A DNA stretch of 64,000 bases from Chitinophaga arvensicola (GTDB lineage: Bacteria; Bacteroidota; Bacteroidia; Chitinophagales; Chitinophagaceae): the NCBI RefSeq assembly GCF_900110835.1, contig NZ_FOJG01000001.1, positions 1,747,022 through 1,811,021 of the forward strand. Direction: 5' to 3'. The translations under genes were made by a program, and so were the position numbers. Below, in pieces: positions 8,299 to 14,821 of this stretch; within the stretch, counting starts at the first letter, position 1; every line of letters begins with the position of its first letter. The notes under the pieces were generated by a model that ran no database searches, was not told the origin of the DNA, and saw only the letters and a program-made list of their open reading frames with translations.

Positions 8299-8675
8299 TG
8301 GAAATATGCTTTAATCTGTTCCGCCAAGTTCTTCAAATCACCTGACCGTGTTTTCAATTCCGATAGTTCTTTTAGGGACAATTGCTCCATCCCATTCCTT
8401 ATTCTGGCAATTTGATTGAGGTTAGCTGCAAGGTGATTTAGCATACCAGTTAGCTCTAATACCTCTTTGGGAAACACCTTTTCCCGCCTGTCAATTTTTC
8501 CGGCAACACCTATTTTTCGCAGATATTCTGATATGGTAAGGTTGGAAGCCTTGGCCTTAGCTTCGATAATAGACCGTTCCCACTGATTACATTTGATAGC
8601 CAGGAATTGATCTTTTTTGATTTCTTTACGGGGGCGGCCGCTCCTATTTTTTGTTTGTTTATTCTCCTGCGTCAT
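8295..8675 (-). CDS. MobC-like relaxosome accessory protein
   Basis: The protein is 126 residues from the ATG at 8675; the frame also opens at a GTG 12 bp upstream. A basic N-terminus (NRSGRPRKE) leads to a ribbon-helix-helix region (FLAIKCNQWERSIIEAKAKA, then LTISEYLRK), and then to LTGMLNHLAANLNQIARI. This last block is diagnostic of plasmid mobilization proteins of the MobC/BmgB type. It should bind the oriT and help the relaxase load. The candidate oriT repeats lie directly upstream (8698-8776). A 4-bp overlap with the relaxase gene shows an operon. Confidence 0.85.
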   Translation of the reverse strand: MTQENKQTKNRSGRPRKEIKKDQFLAIKCNQWERSIIEAKAKASNLTISEYLRKIGVAGKIDRREKVFPKEVLELTGMLNHLAANLNQIARIRNGMEQLSLKELSELKTRSGDLKNLAEQIKAYFQ

Positions 8676-8697
8676 AGTCAACTTCACTTTAGATTTT

Positions 8698-8776
8698 TGA
8701 ATGCGATAGCATGAAAAAAGCTACTCACTGAATGCGGTAGCATGAGGTGAGCAAGTAGTTTTGGTTTTACCAAAAC
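8698..8776. other. candidate origin of transfer (oriT) with repeats
   Basis: Immediately upstream of mobC lie two 17-bp direct repeats, TGAATGCG(A/G)TAGCATGA, at 8698-8714 and 8729-8745 with one mismatch. They are followed by the inverted repeat GTTTTGGT-TTT-ACCAAAAC at 8758-8776. Accessory-protein repeats plus a hairpin beside mobC/relaxase genes is the usual layout of an oriT. The nic site cannot be assigned from sequence alone. Confidence 0.5.
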
Positions 8777-8797
8777 ATAGCTGGCTACCTAAGCGAT

Positions 8798-9694
8798 TTA
8801 AAGCCGTTTGCTTCTTCGCTGGGTTTCCTTCGGGTTTTGATGGTGGCTAATTAGCCAGTCGTTTAAATCCTTATGGCCTTGGAAAAAATCACTGTGATCT
8901 ACATATCGGCTACTATCCCATTTCAGGGCCCATTGGGTATGATTGATCCCGGCGGTATCCCGATCTAAAAACAATTGAACAGTCTGGTGTTGCTCCATAA
9001 GAGGGCGGCTCCTTTCGAAAAAAGAAAGGGAGTTAAGAACAAGACAATTTGACGGTAATATTGCGCGATCACTGGCCGCGAAAAAGGAAAGGAAGCTGAA
9101 GAAGCCTTCAAATACGGATACATGCTCCGTGTGGCTATTAATAAAGGTCACATCTTTTGAAGAGCTGCTACCTTTAAAATGTTCATTTCTCAGCTCATAG
9201 CCACCGGCATTATTGCGGAATCCAATTACGGTATACTTCTTACCATATAAAAGAAAATCTACTTCCTCACAAAAATGGCGGGCAACCTCCAAGGGTATAT
9301 GCCGTTTCTGAATATAGGCCAATAAGGCGGAGCTATTTAGCTGGCGGGTGGTCAGCAGTACAATTTTGTCCTCTTTCTTTTCATCGGCAGAAACAGTAGG
9401 CTGGTGAAAAGAAAAATCCGGGGTTGCCCGTAAGGCCAAACGGTGTAAAAGATCGGAAACGGAGCAACTAAAATATAGCACCCCAAAATCGATGAGATTC
9501 CCTCCTTTGCCAATGCCATGGTCATACCAGCTATTCAGCCGGCGATTAATCTTAAAAGAAGGTGTTCGCTCCGTCCTCAGTGGGGATAAATACCAATAAT
9601 CCTGATTACTGATCCCTTGGGGATGATGGCCGAGGGAGGCCAGATAATCAACCAGGTCTAACTGCCTGGCTTCTTTACATGATAACTTTAACAT
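8798..9694 (-). CDS. Toprim-domain primase of the mobile element
   Basis: The protein is 298 residues from the ATG at 9694; a TTG three codons upstream is a less likely start. The N-terminal 90 residues are a DnaG-like zinc-finger region (DYWYLSPLRTERTPSFKI, then WYDHGIGKGGNLIDF) in which most of the zinc-binding CHC2 cysteines are replaced. The C-terminal half is a Toprim fold: VSVFEGFFSF supplies the conserved glutamate and LFLDRDTAG the DxD. Such small primases in Bacteroidota elements prime the lagging strand after conjugative transfer. It sits next to the relaxase module, beyond the oriT candidate, and is the last element gene before the chromosomal flank. Confidence 0.82.
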   Translation of the reverse strand: MLKLSCKEARQLDLVDYLASLGHHPQGISNQDYWYLSPLRTERTPSFKINRRLNSWYDHGIGKGGNLIDFGVLYFSCSVSDLLHRLALRATPDFSFHQPTVSADEKKEDKIVLLTTRQLNSSALLAYIQKRHIPLEVARHFCEEVDFLLYGKKYTVIGFRNNAGGYELRNEHFKGSSSSKDVTFINSHTEHVSVFEGFFSFLSFFAASDRAILPSNCLVLNSLSFFERSRPLMEQHQTVQLFLDRDTAGINHTQWALKWDSSRYVDHSDFFQGHKDLNDWLISHHQNPKETQRRSKRL

Positions 9695-9736
9695 ACTGCA
9701 CAATTTTCAGGTTCACAAATGATCATATACAGAAAA

Positions 9737-9781
9737 GGCCCGCAGGCAGGGCGGTTTATTAAACCACCATGCTTGCGAGCC
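9737..9781. repeat. 22-bp-arm hairpin at the element's right edge
   Basis: The arms 9737-9758 and 9760-9781 are complementary with four mismatches, several of which allow G-U pairing, separated by one base. The hairpin stands between the primase start and the chromosomal promoter region. It may be a terminator protecting the element from outside transcription, or an element-end structure. Apart from this hairpin and the terminator at 9834, no gene is supported in 9695-10060. Confidence 0.5.
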
Positions 9782-9833
9782 TCTTTAAATCTTCCATAAA
9801 AAAGTTCGAAAAATGTACCTTAGGGGTCACTTG

Positions 9834-9863
9834 AAAGGGGCAAGCATAGCTTGTCCCTTTTTT
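9834..9863 (+). terminator. rho-independent terminator
   Basis: AAAGGGGCAAGC and GCTTGTCCCTTTT form a stem with one G-T pair and a 3-nt loop, and a run of T follows on the plus strand. No plus-strand gene precedes it inside the window, so it may belong to a chromosomal gene separated from it by the element. Confidence 0.65.
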
Positions 9864-9960
9864 ATGCCCGCTATTTTCCTTTGGAAACGTCCTGCTGACC
9901 TGTAACAAACATCTTCTTTGCAGAAAAGGACTTCATACACTGATAGATGTTCCGCTGTAC

Positions 9961-10025
9961 TCAGAATCATCCATGATAATGTCAGAATCATCCATTTTTC
10001 ACGAACGATTGCCACGCCATCTTTG
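9961..10025 (+). promoter_or_regulatory. AraC-type regulated promoter of the OYE gene (P1)
   Basis: TCAGAATCATCCAT occurs at 9961-9974 and again at 9982-9995, a 21-bp period, i.e. two helical turns. Exactly 22 bp after the second copy comes CATCTTTG at 10018-10025, a close TAnnTTTG box. The same architecture recurs at 11262-11322. Direct repeats two turns apart, with the proximal copy next to the -33 region, are typical of AraC-family activator sites. Confidence 0.7.
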
Positions 10026-10060
10026 CGGTCGATAATAATTTATTAAATACAGAGATAAAG

Positions 10061-11149
10061 ATGTCCGTTAATAATCTATTCGAGCCGCTCATGCTACTGC
10101 ATGGCCCGGCAATGAGAAATCGTTTTATGATGGCGCCACTGACCAGCCAGCAAAGTGAACATGACGGTACTGCTTCCGAATTTGACCATTTATGGATCGA
10201 ACAATTGGCGGAAAGCGGTTACGCATTCATCCAGACCGGCGCTGCTACTGTGGAAGCCGGCGGCATCGCTTTTGAACGCCAGATGGGAATTCACAGTGAT
10301 GATCATTTGCCTGGTCTGACCAGGATGGCTGCTGCCATCCGAAGGCAAGGCGGACTGTCTGCTGTACAGCTACATCATGCCGGGCACCGCGCGAAGCCTT
10401 TACTGGGGGGCATACCTGCTCCCGCTTCGGGCAATACGGTACCAGGCATTAAGGCAATTACAACGGAGGAGGTGGAGCGGATCCGCGACAGCTTTATTGC
10501 AGCTGCTAAAAGAGCGCAACGGGCAGGGTTCGATGGCGTTTCGGTACATGGTGCCTTCGGATGGATTCTTTCAGAGTTCATGTCTCCGCATTTAAACGAC
10601 CGTAAGGATAAGTATGGTGGCAGCCTTGAAAATCGCGCACGATTCACTGTTGAGGTTATCGAAGGTATTCGTAGGGTTTGTGGTCCTGATTTCCAGATCG
10701 GCTGGCGGCTGTCTGTTGAGCGCCACGGGCTGCGCCTGGAGGAGATGCGTGACATCACGGCTGATTTCTTTGATCGCGAATTGATCGATTATCTTGACCT
10801 GGCGTTATGGGATGCTGCTCAGGTTGTCCGCGAGGGGACGTACCAGGGAAAGACTTTGCTCAGCATCTTCACCGGGCTTCCCCGCAAAGGGGTACGCTTA
10901 GGCGCAGCCGGAAAAATAATGAGTGCCCGGCGTGCCGCAGAATTGCTGGAGGAAGGCTGCGATTTTGTACTGATTGCACGGGCGGGTATTCTTCAGCGCG
11001 ACTTCCCACTTCAGGTAAAGGCAAACCCACTGTTCGATAGCGCTCAGCTGCCCGTTACGGCCGAATACCTGCGCCAGGGGGGCCTAAGCGAGCGCTTTAT
11101 CAATACCATGCGTGGATGGCAAACCTTCGTGAAACCAGGCTCCTTGTAA
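10061..11149 (+). CDS. NADH:flavin oxidoreductase, Old Yellow Enzyme family
   Basis: This 362-residue FMN-dependent TIM-barrel enzyme reduces activated C=C bonds of enones or similar compounds with NAD(P)H. Visible family blocks are NRFMMAPLTSQ near the start, QLHHAGHRAKP (about 103-113), HGAFGWILSEFMSPHLNDR (163-181), YGGSLENRARF (about 185-195) and the phosphate-binding GAAGKIMS and ARAGILQRDFP regions at the end. The substrate-anion pair is normally His-x-x-His or His-x-x-Asn; here it is H163 and F166, so the second partner is missing, which should change substrate choice. It has its own terminator (11198-11229) and the repeat-bearing promoter P1. It probably belongs to one regulon with the gene at 11345. 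Confidence 0.93.
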   Translation: MSVNNLFEPLMLLHGPAMRNRFMMAPLTSQQSEHDGTASEFDHLWIEQLAESGYAFIQTGAATVEAGGIAFERQMGIHSDDHLPGLTRMAAAIRRQGGLSAVQLHHAGHRAKPLLGGIPAPASGNTVPGIKAITTEEVERIRDSFIAAAKRAQRAGFDGVSVHGAFGWILSEFMSPHLNDRKDKYGGSLENRARFTVEVIEGIRRVCGPDFQIGWRLSVERHGLRLEEMRDITADFFDRELIDYLDLALWDAAQVVREGTYQGKTLLSIFTGLPRKGVRLGAAGKIMSARRAAELLEEGCDFVLIARAGILQRDFPLQVKANPLFDSAQLPVTAEYLRQGGLSERFINTMRGWQTFVKPGSL

Positions 11150-11197
11150 GATTATTCGGCTATTCATATGACGAAATAATCCAACCACTTTAATGAA

Positions 11198-11229
11198 CGA
11201 AGCGGGCCTGCTTATGCAGGCCCGCTTCG
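11198..11229 (+). terminator. hairpin terminator after the OYE gene
   Basis: A perfect 14-bp stem (CGAAGCGGGCCTGC / GCAGGCCCGCTTCG) with loop TTAT lies 49 bp past the stop codon. The following bases are only partly T-rich. It separates the OYE gene from the next promoter. Confidence 0.7.
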
Positions 11230-11261
11230 CGTGTTGTTGTATTTCTCCGGATTGCTGAAAA

Positions 11262-11322
11262 AATCCTCCATGAGATTGCAAGAATCCTCCATTCTTCCCC
11301 AGCTGTTACCAGCGCACCTTTG
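11262..11322 (+). promoter_or_regulatory. AraC-type regulated promoter of the DsrE-like gene (P2)
   Basis: AATCCTCCAT at 11262-11271 and 11283-11292 gives the same 21-bp period as P1, and CACCTTTG at 11315-11322 lies again 22 bp after the second copy. The repeat core (GAATC plus A or C, then TCCAT), the period and the distance to the -7 box all match P1, while the surrounding sequence differs. That points to selection on these sites. Confidence 0.72.
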
Positions 11323-11344
11323 CAGTACAAAACAAGTTATTGAT

Positions 11345-11710
11345 ATGAGCAAAACAGCCATCATTATTCTTTCTGATCCCAAAGCAGGTTCAGAAGAAGC
11401 ATTAGGACGCGTATTCAACGCTTTAGCATCGGCCTATGAATTCAAACATGCGGGAGAGGAGGTGAAGATTATTTTCCAGGGTACAGGCATCAGGTGGCCT
11501 GAACAACTGGAGAAACCCGAACATCCGGTAAATGGACTTTATCTGGAAGTAAAGGATCATGTTCATGGTCTTTCTCAAGGCTGCGTTGCAGTCTTTGGTA
11601 CGGAAGTATCCGGTTATGATCTGTTAAATGATAATGCCGTGCCGGGAACGCCGGGGCTGCCAAGTTTACTTAACCTCAGAAATGATGGTTATGCTATTTT
11701 GATTTTTTGA
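11345..11710 (+). CDS. DsrE-like small protein
   Basis: I place the start at the ATG 11345 (121 residues, MSKTAIIILSDPKAGSEEAL). The frame extends to 11231, but that would run through promoter P2. The fold pattern (strand TAIIILSDP, helix LGRVFNALASAYEF, strand EVKIIFQGTG, and a strand around CVAVFGTEVSG) resembles the DsrE/YchN alpha/beta family of sulfur-relay or redox-linked proteins. Only one cysteine remains in the usual active region, so a sulfurtransferase role is uncertain. The predicted transcription start leaves a short leader. It shares its promoter layout with the OYE gene and probably works in the same response. The terminator is at 11724-11752. Confidence 0.75.
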   Translation: MSKTAIIILSDPKAGSEEALGRVFNALASAYEFKHAGEEVKIIFQGTGIRWPEQLEKPEHPVNGLYLEVKDHVHGLSQGCVAVFGTEVSGYDLLNDNAVPGTPGLPSLLNLRNDGYAILIF

Positions 11711-11723
11711 TCTGGCTTCCTTA

Positions 11724-11752
11724 ACTATCCTCTGGTTTTACCGGAGGATAGT
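11724..11752 (+). terminator. terminator after the DsrE-like gene
   Basis: ACTATCCTC and GAGGATAGT form the outer stem, extended inward by TGG/CCG with a mismatch, around a T-rich loop. It lies 14 bp after the stop codon. Confidence 0.6.
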
Positions 11753-11908
11753 GTTTATGCTGAAATCATAAAATGTAAATATGTCCGGCCTTTTGATACC
11801 AGTTGCCATTCATTAGCAACTGCTATTATTTGAGTATCTTGGTATACACCTAAATAAGAAGCGATCGTTATTTAATGGGCTGCTCGCTTCCAGCCGATAA
11901 CATGGAAA

Positions 11909-12388
11909 TTGAAAGAAGCTGTGGAAGATAAATATAGAAATTATATGCTCCAATGCCTGAGCCTCGCCAGGATCGCTCTGGAGGCCGGTAATCCTCCGGT
12001 AGGAGCACTGATCGTGCATGAAGGAAAAGTAATTGGCAAAGGAATTGAATCCGGACGATCAACAGGAGATATCACCAACCATGCAGAAATACTGGCGGTC
12101 CGGGATGCTATTGCGAACGGTTACAGGGATGTGTTGCCCCAGGCATGTATGTACACTACGCATGAACCCTGTATCACGTGCGCTTATCTGATCAGGCACC
12201 ACAGGATACCTGATATCGTTTATGGCATTGCAGTTCCAACTCTTGGTGGGGCAACTTCACAGTTCCCGGTCCTTTCCACAACGGAGGTGCCTCAATGGGG
12301 CAATCCACCCAGGGTGACAGGGGATGTTTGCCCGGAGGAGTGCCATGTTTTAAATGAAGCATTCCAGCGATTGCTTAAAAAATCTTAG
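11909..12388 (+). CDS. nucleoside/cytosine deaminase-like zinc hydrolase
   Basis: This 159-residue member of the cytidine/deoxycytidylate deaminase fold has HAE at 58-60 (zinc His and catalytic Glu) and EPCITC at 86-91 (two zinc cysteines, PCxxC). GNPPVGALIVHEGKVIG is the usual N-terminal strand. The family includes guanine deaminase, cytosine deaminase and tRNA adenosine deaminase. The WGNPPRVTGDVCPEECHVL tail resembles guanine-deaminase-like members more than TadA, so a free base or nucleoside is the likelier substrate. The start is a TTG at 11909; an ATG at 11945 would give a shorter protein. The next gene, an AraC regulator, begins 2 bp after the stop, so they form an operon. Confidence 0.8.
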   Translation: MKEAVEDKYRNYMLQCLSLARIALEAGNPPVGALIVHEGKVIGKGIESGRSTGDITNHAEILAVRDAIANGYRDVLPQACMYTTHEPCITCAYLIRHHRIPDIVYGIAVPTLGGATSQFPVLSTTEVPQWGNPPRVTGDVCPEECHVLNEAFQRLLKKS

Positions 12389-12390
12389 TT

Positions 12391-13275
12391 ATGTTAGCGC
12401 AATCAGTATACACGCTGGTGAATCAACAGAACGGAAACCTTTCTTTCAAGGTATTCGAGTTCGATAACAACAGTTATTTTGATCACATACAACGGAATAA
12501 TTATTTCACCCTGATTATCATTACCTCGGGTGAAGGAATAGCTACCGTTGATCTGGCAGAATACCCATTTAAAGAAAATACCCTGTTTGCTTTTTATCCT
12601 TATCAGCCGTATATGCTACAATCGAAAGGCCCGCTGATGGGCGTTGCCATCCAGTTCCATCACGACTTTTTCTGTATATACAGACATCATAAGGAAATTG
12701 CGAGCAACGGTATCCTGTTCAATAATATCTATCAGCAACCTTTTATCCACCTGGACGAAAATGCAAGGAAGACGCTGTTGAACTTTGTAAGCGAAATTAC
12801 CGGTGAGCTTAAAACGGAAGGTTTGAGAAGGGATGAGGTGATTGTTTCTTACCTGAAGATCTTTCTGGTATTGGCCACCAGGATGAAGCTGGAACAGCAG
12901 ACCGTTTTACTGGCCAGTGACCCGGGAGGAAAACAATTGATGATCATCCAGCACTTACGTAATGCTATCGAGGAAAATTTCAGGACGAAACATTCTGCAA
13001 GTGATTATGCCGGTATGCTCCATCTTACACCAAATTCACTGGCCCGTATAGCCAGGATGCACTTCAATAAAACTTTGTCTGACCTGATCGCAGACAGAAT
13101 CATTATCGAAGCAAAAAGAGAGCTTTACCTGACAGAGAAAACTATCAAGGAAATTGCCTACGAACTCGGCTACGAAGATGAATATTATTTTAGCAGATTT
13201 TTTAAAAGCAAAACTGATGTATCACCACAGGCTTATCGTGATACCGTCGGTTTTAACAGAGGCGCTGTCTGTTGA
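12391..13275 (+). CDS. AraC-family transcriptional regulator
   Basis: The protein is 294 residues. The N-terminal 150 residues have the cupin-like effector domain pattern (FTLIIITSGEGIATVDLAEY, then NTLFAFYPYQPYML). The C-terminal part (about 190-285) is the double helix-turn-helix: DYAGMLHLTPNSLARIARMH, then IKEIAYELGYEDEYYFSRFFK and SPQAYR, as in AraC. It is co-transcribed with the deaminase (2-bp gap). It is the best candidate for reading the 21-bp-period direct repeats at P1 and P2, because such sites suit AraC proteins and this gene belongs to the same cluster. The effector is unknown. Confidence 0.9.
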   Translation: MLAQSVYTLVNQQNGNLSFKVFEFDNNSYFDHIQRNNYFTLIIITSGEGIATVDLAEYPFKENTLFAFYPYQPYMLQSKGPLMGVAIQFHHDFFCIYRHHKEIASNGILFNNIYQQPFIHLDENARKTLLNFVSEITGELKTEGLRRDEVIVSYLKIFLVLATRMKLEQQTVLLASDPGGKQLMIIQHLRNAIEENFRTKHSASDYAGMLHLTPNSLARIARMHFNKTLSDLIADRIIIEAKRELYLTEKTIKEIAYELGYEDEYYFSRFFKSKTDVSPQAYRDTVGFNRGAVC

Positions 13276-13445
13276 TTCCACATATGCTCGGGTTGGGCTG
13301 TTAACACGTCTGATAAGGCTCATTCGCCATGCATTCCTGGTGCCGGATAAAAAAGTTCAACCCTGACGATTTTCCTCATCCCACACCTAAATAATAATTC
13401 CTTAACAGTGGTTATGTAGCTTCACAGCCGTAAAAGAGTCATTCC

Positions 13446-14687
13446 ATGAAGTACATTATTCTGTTAGGGGCTTTCCAGGCATTGGTAGTATTCAGTATTT
13501 TCATTATTAATAATAAAAGAACATCAGCTGATAAAACATTAAGTTGGTTTTTGATATGGGTTTTTATTCACCTGGGCAGCGCTTTCCTGCTACATGTTAT
13601 TTTCCCGGATGCACAAATCCACAAACAGTTCTACACTTTTATCAGCCTTATTTATACGCCGCTGTTCTGGAGCTACACGGTGCAGCTCTCCGGACGCTAT
13701 CAACAGATAAAAAATAAAGTATATCTGCTTTTTCTGCCGGCATTGATGGCGGCGATTGTATATTTTGCCATCGCTGGTTATGTGATTACACATGGCGGCG
13801 ACACGCCTCCGGTCATTATTTCCTATAATAAGATAACCGGCTACGCATTGATCGTTTCCAGCCTGGTATATGGAACGCTGTTCCTGGTCGAATCCCGCCA
13901 TATACCAACCTTCTGGCAATCCGAGCGGCAGCTGGTGCAGTTCACGGGTGTCGCATCGCTGATCACAGGCTTTTTTATGCTGTGGCTCACCGTTAATAAA
14001 ATGTTGCCTGATGCTTCCCAGGTAATGCTGGATAGCCATCTATGGGGAAGAATTGTTACCTATATCTCTCTGTTGAGTATTTGTCTGGCTATCGGACGGG
14101 TGAAAGTCTTATCGCTGATTTACACAGATACGCAGGTGCCCCTGCTGGAATCCGCCAGGGATGTGCTGGAAACAGTGATCGATACGCCAACGGCATTTAT
14201 TGAAAACGAAGTCTCAGAAATGGCAACACCTGATCCTGCTGGTTCAAACAGGAAGTCGCTGTTGTCTGCCGATCAGCAATCCGGTATTGCCCGGGACATC
14301 AAACGCTGGATGGAAGAGAAAGGGGTATATAAAGAGCCGGGACTGACACTGGATAACCTGGCCGCTATGATGGAAATATCCCGCCATCATCTTTCAGAAA
14401 CGCTGAATCAATACCTGGGAAAGTCTTTTTACCAGTTTGTCAATGAATACAGAATCAGGGAAGTGGTAAGATTGATTGATGAAAACAGGGCTAATAAAAT
14501 TACACCCAATCTCCTGTCTCTTGCTTTTGACGCCGGCTTTCATTCCAAGTCATCTTTCAACCAATACTTCAAAAAAGTAACAGGTAATACGCCGTCTGCT
14601 TACCTGAAAAGTACGCATCCTGCTGGTTCCCGGTACACAAAAATCTCAGTCAACAACGATAATTCAACCGCTTTTTATCAGCCTTAA
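13446..14687 (+). CDS. membrane-bound AraC-type regulator
   Basis: The protein is 413 residues. The first 220 residues contain about seven hydrophobic segments (near 4-20, 33-52, 62-78, 95-115, 130-147, 160-180, 202-217). After a linker, residues about 295-395 form an AraC DNA-binding domain (LTLDNLAAMMEISRHHLSETL, then LSLAFDAGFHSKSSFNQYFKK and TPSAYL). Proteins with this layout sense something in or through the membrane and act directly on DNA. The TonB receptor and phospholipase genes follow in the same direction after 134 bp, so it is the likely local regulator of that nutrient-uptake unit. Confidence 0.85.
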   Translation: MKYIILLGAFQALVVFSIFIINNKRTSADKTLSWFLIWVFIHLGSAFLLHVIFPDAQIHKQFYTFISLIYTPLFWSYTVQLSGRYQQIKNKVYLLFLPALMAAIVYFAIAGYVITHGGDTPPVIISYNKITGYALIVSSLVYGTLFLVESRHIPTFWQSERQLVQFTGVASLITGFFMLWLTVNKMLPDASQVMLDSHLWGRIVTYISLLSICLAIGRVKVLSLIYTDTQVPLLESARDVLETVIDTPTAFIENEVSEMATPDPAGSNRKSLLSADQQSGIARDIKRWMEEKGVYKEPGLTLDNLAAMMEISRHHLSETLNQYLGKSFYQFVNEYRIREVVRLIDENRANKITPNLLSLAFDAGFHSKSSFNQYFKKVTGNTPSAYLKSTHPAGSRYTKISVNNDNSTAFYQP

Positions 14688-14760
14688 CAATATGGTAATG
14701 TGTGGTAATGTGTTGATTGTCAGATGTTAGTGGCCTGTTCTGTCTTCTCTGATCTATACG

Positions 14761-14814
14761 GTCGTCCGGGTTTATCCAGAAGGACGACTTCCTGGAGCGG
14801 CCCATTCAACTTTG
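14761..14814 (+). promoter_or_regulatory. inverted repeat and -7 box before the TonB receptor gene
   Basis: GTCGTCC at 14761-14767 and GGACGAC at 14782-14788 form a 7-bp inverted repeat. CAACTTTG at 14807-14814 resembles the TAnnTTTG box and stands 7 bp before the ATG at 14822, giving a very short or absent leader. The repeat is a candidate operator for the AraC-type regulator encoded upstream. Confidence 0.45.
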
Positions 14815-14821
14815 CGGAAAA

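Larger units (their letters stand above)
1..9781. mobile_element. integrative/mobilizable element, right part (left end outside window)
   Basis: This is inferred from gene content. A serine recombinase runs off the left edge, and a relaxase, a MobC-like protein and a Toprim primase lie at 7255-9694, with small HTH-like proteins and defence-like cargo between. The stretch, especially 2351-7037, is clearly more AT-rich than the chromosome beyond 10061. The right boundary is not sequence-defined. I place it near the large hairpin at 9737-9781, because the terminator at 9834 and the regulated promoter at 9961 look chromosomal. No att core can be named: serine recombinases leave only very short identities and the other end is not in view. 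Confidence 0.7.

Noticed and set aside
9827-10015. 62-codon minus-strand open frame
   Set aside because: It overlaps the conserved direct repeats and the terminator, has no family pattern, and the regulatory sites explain the region better.
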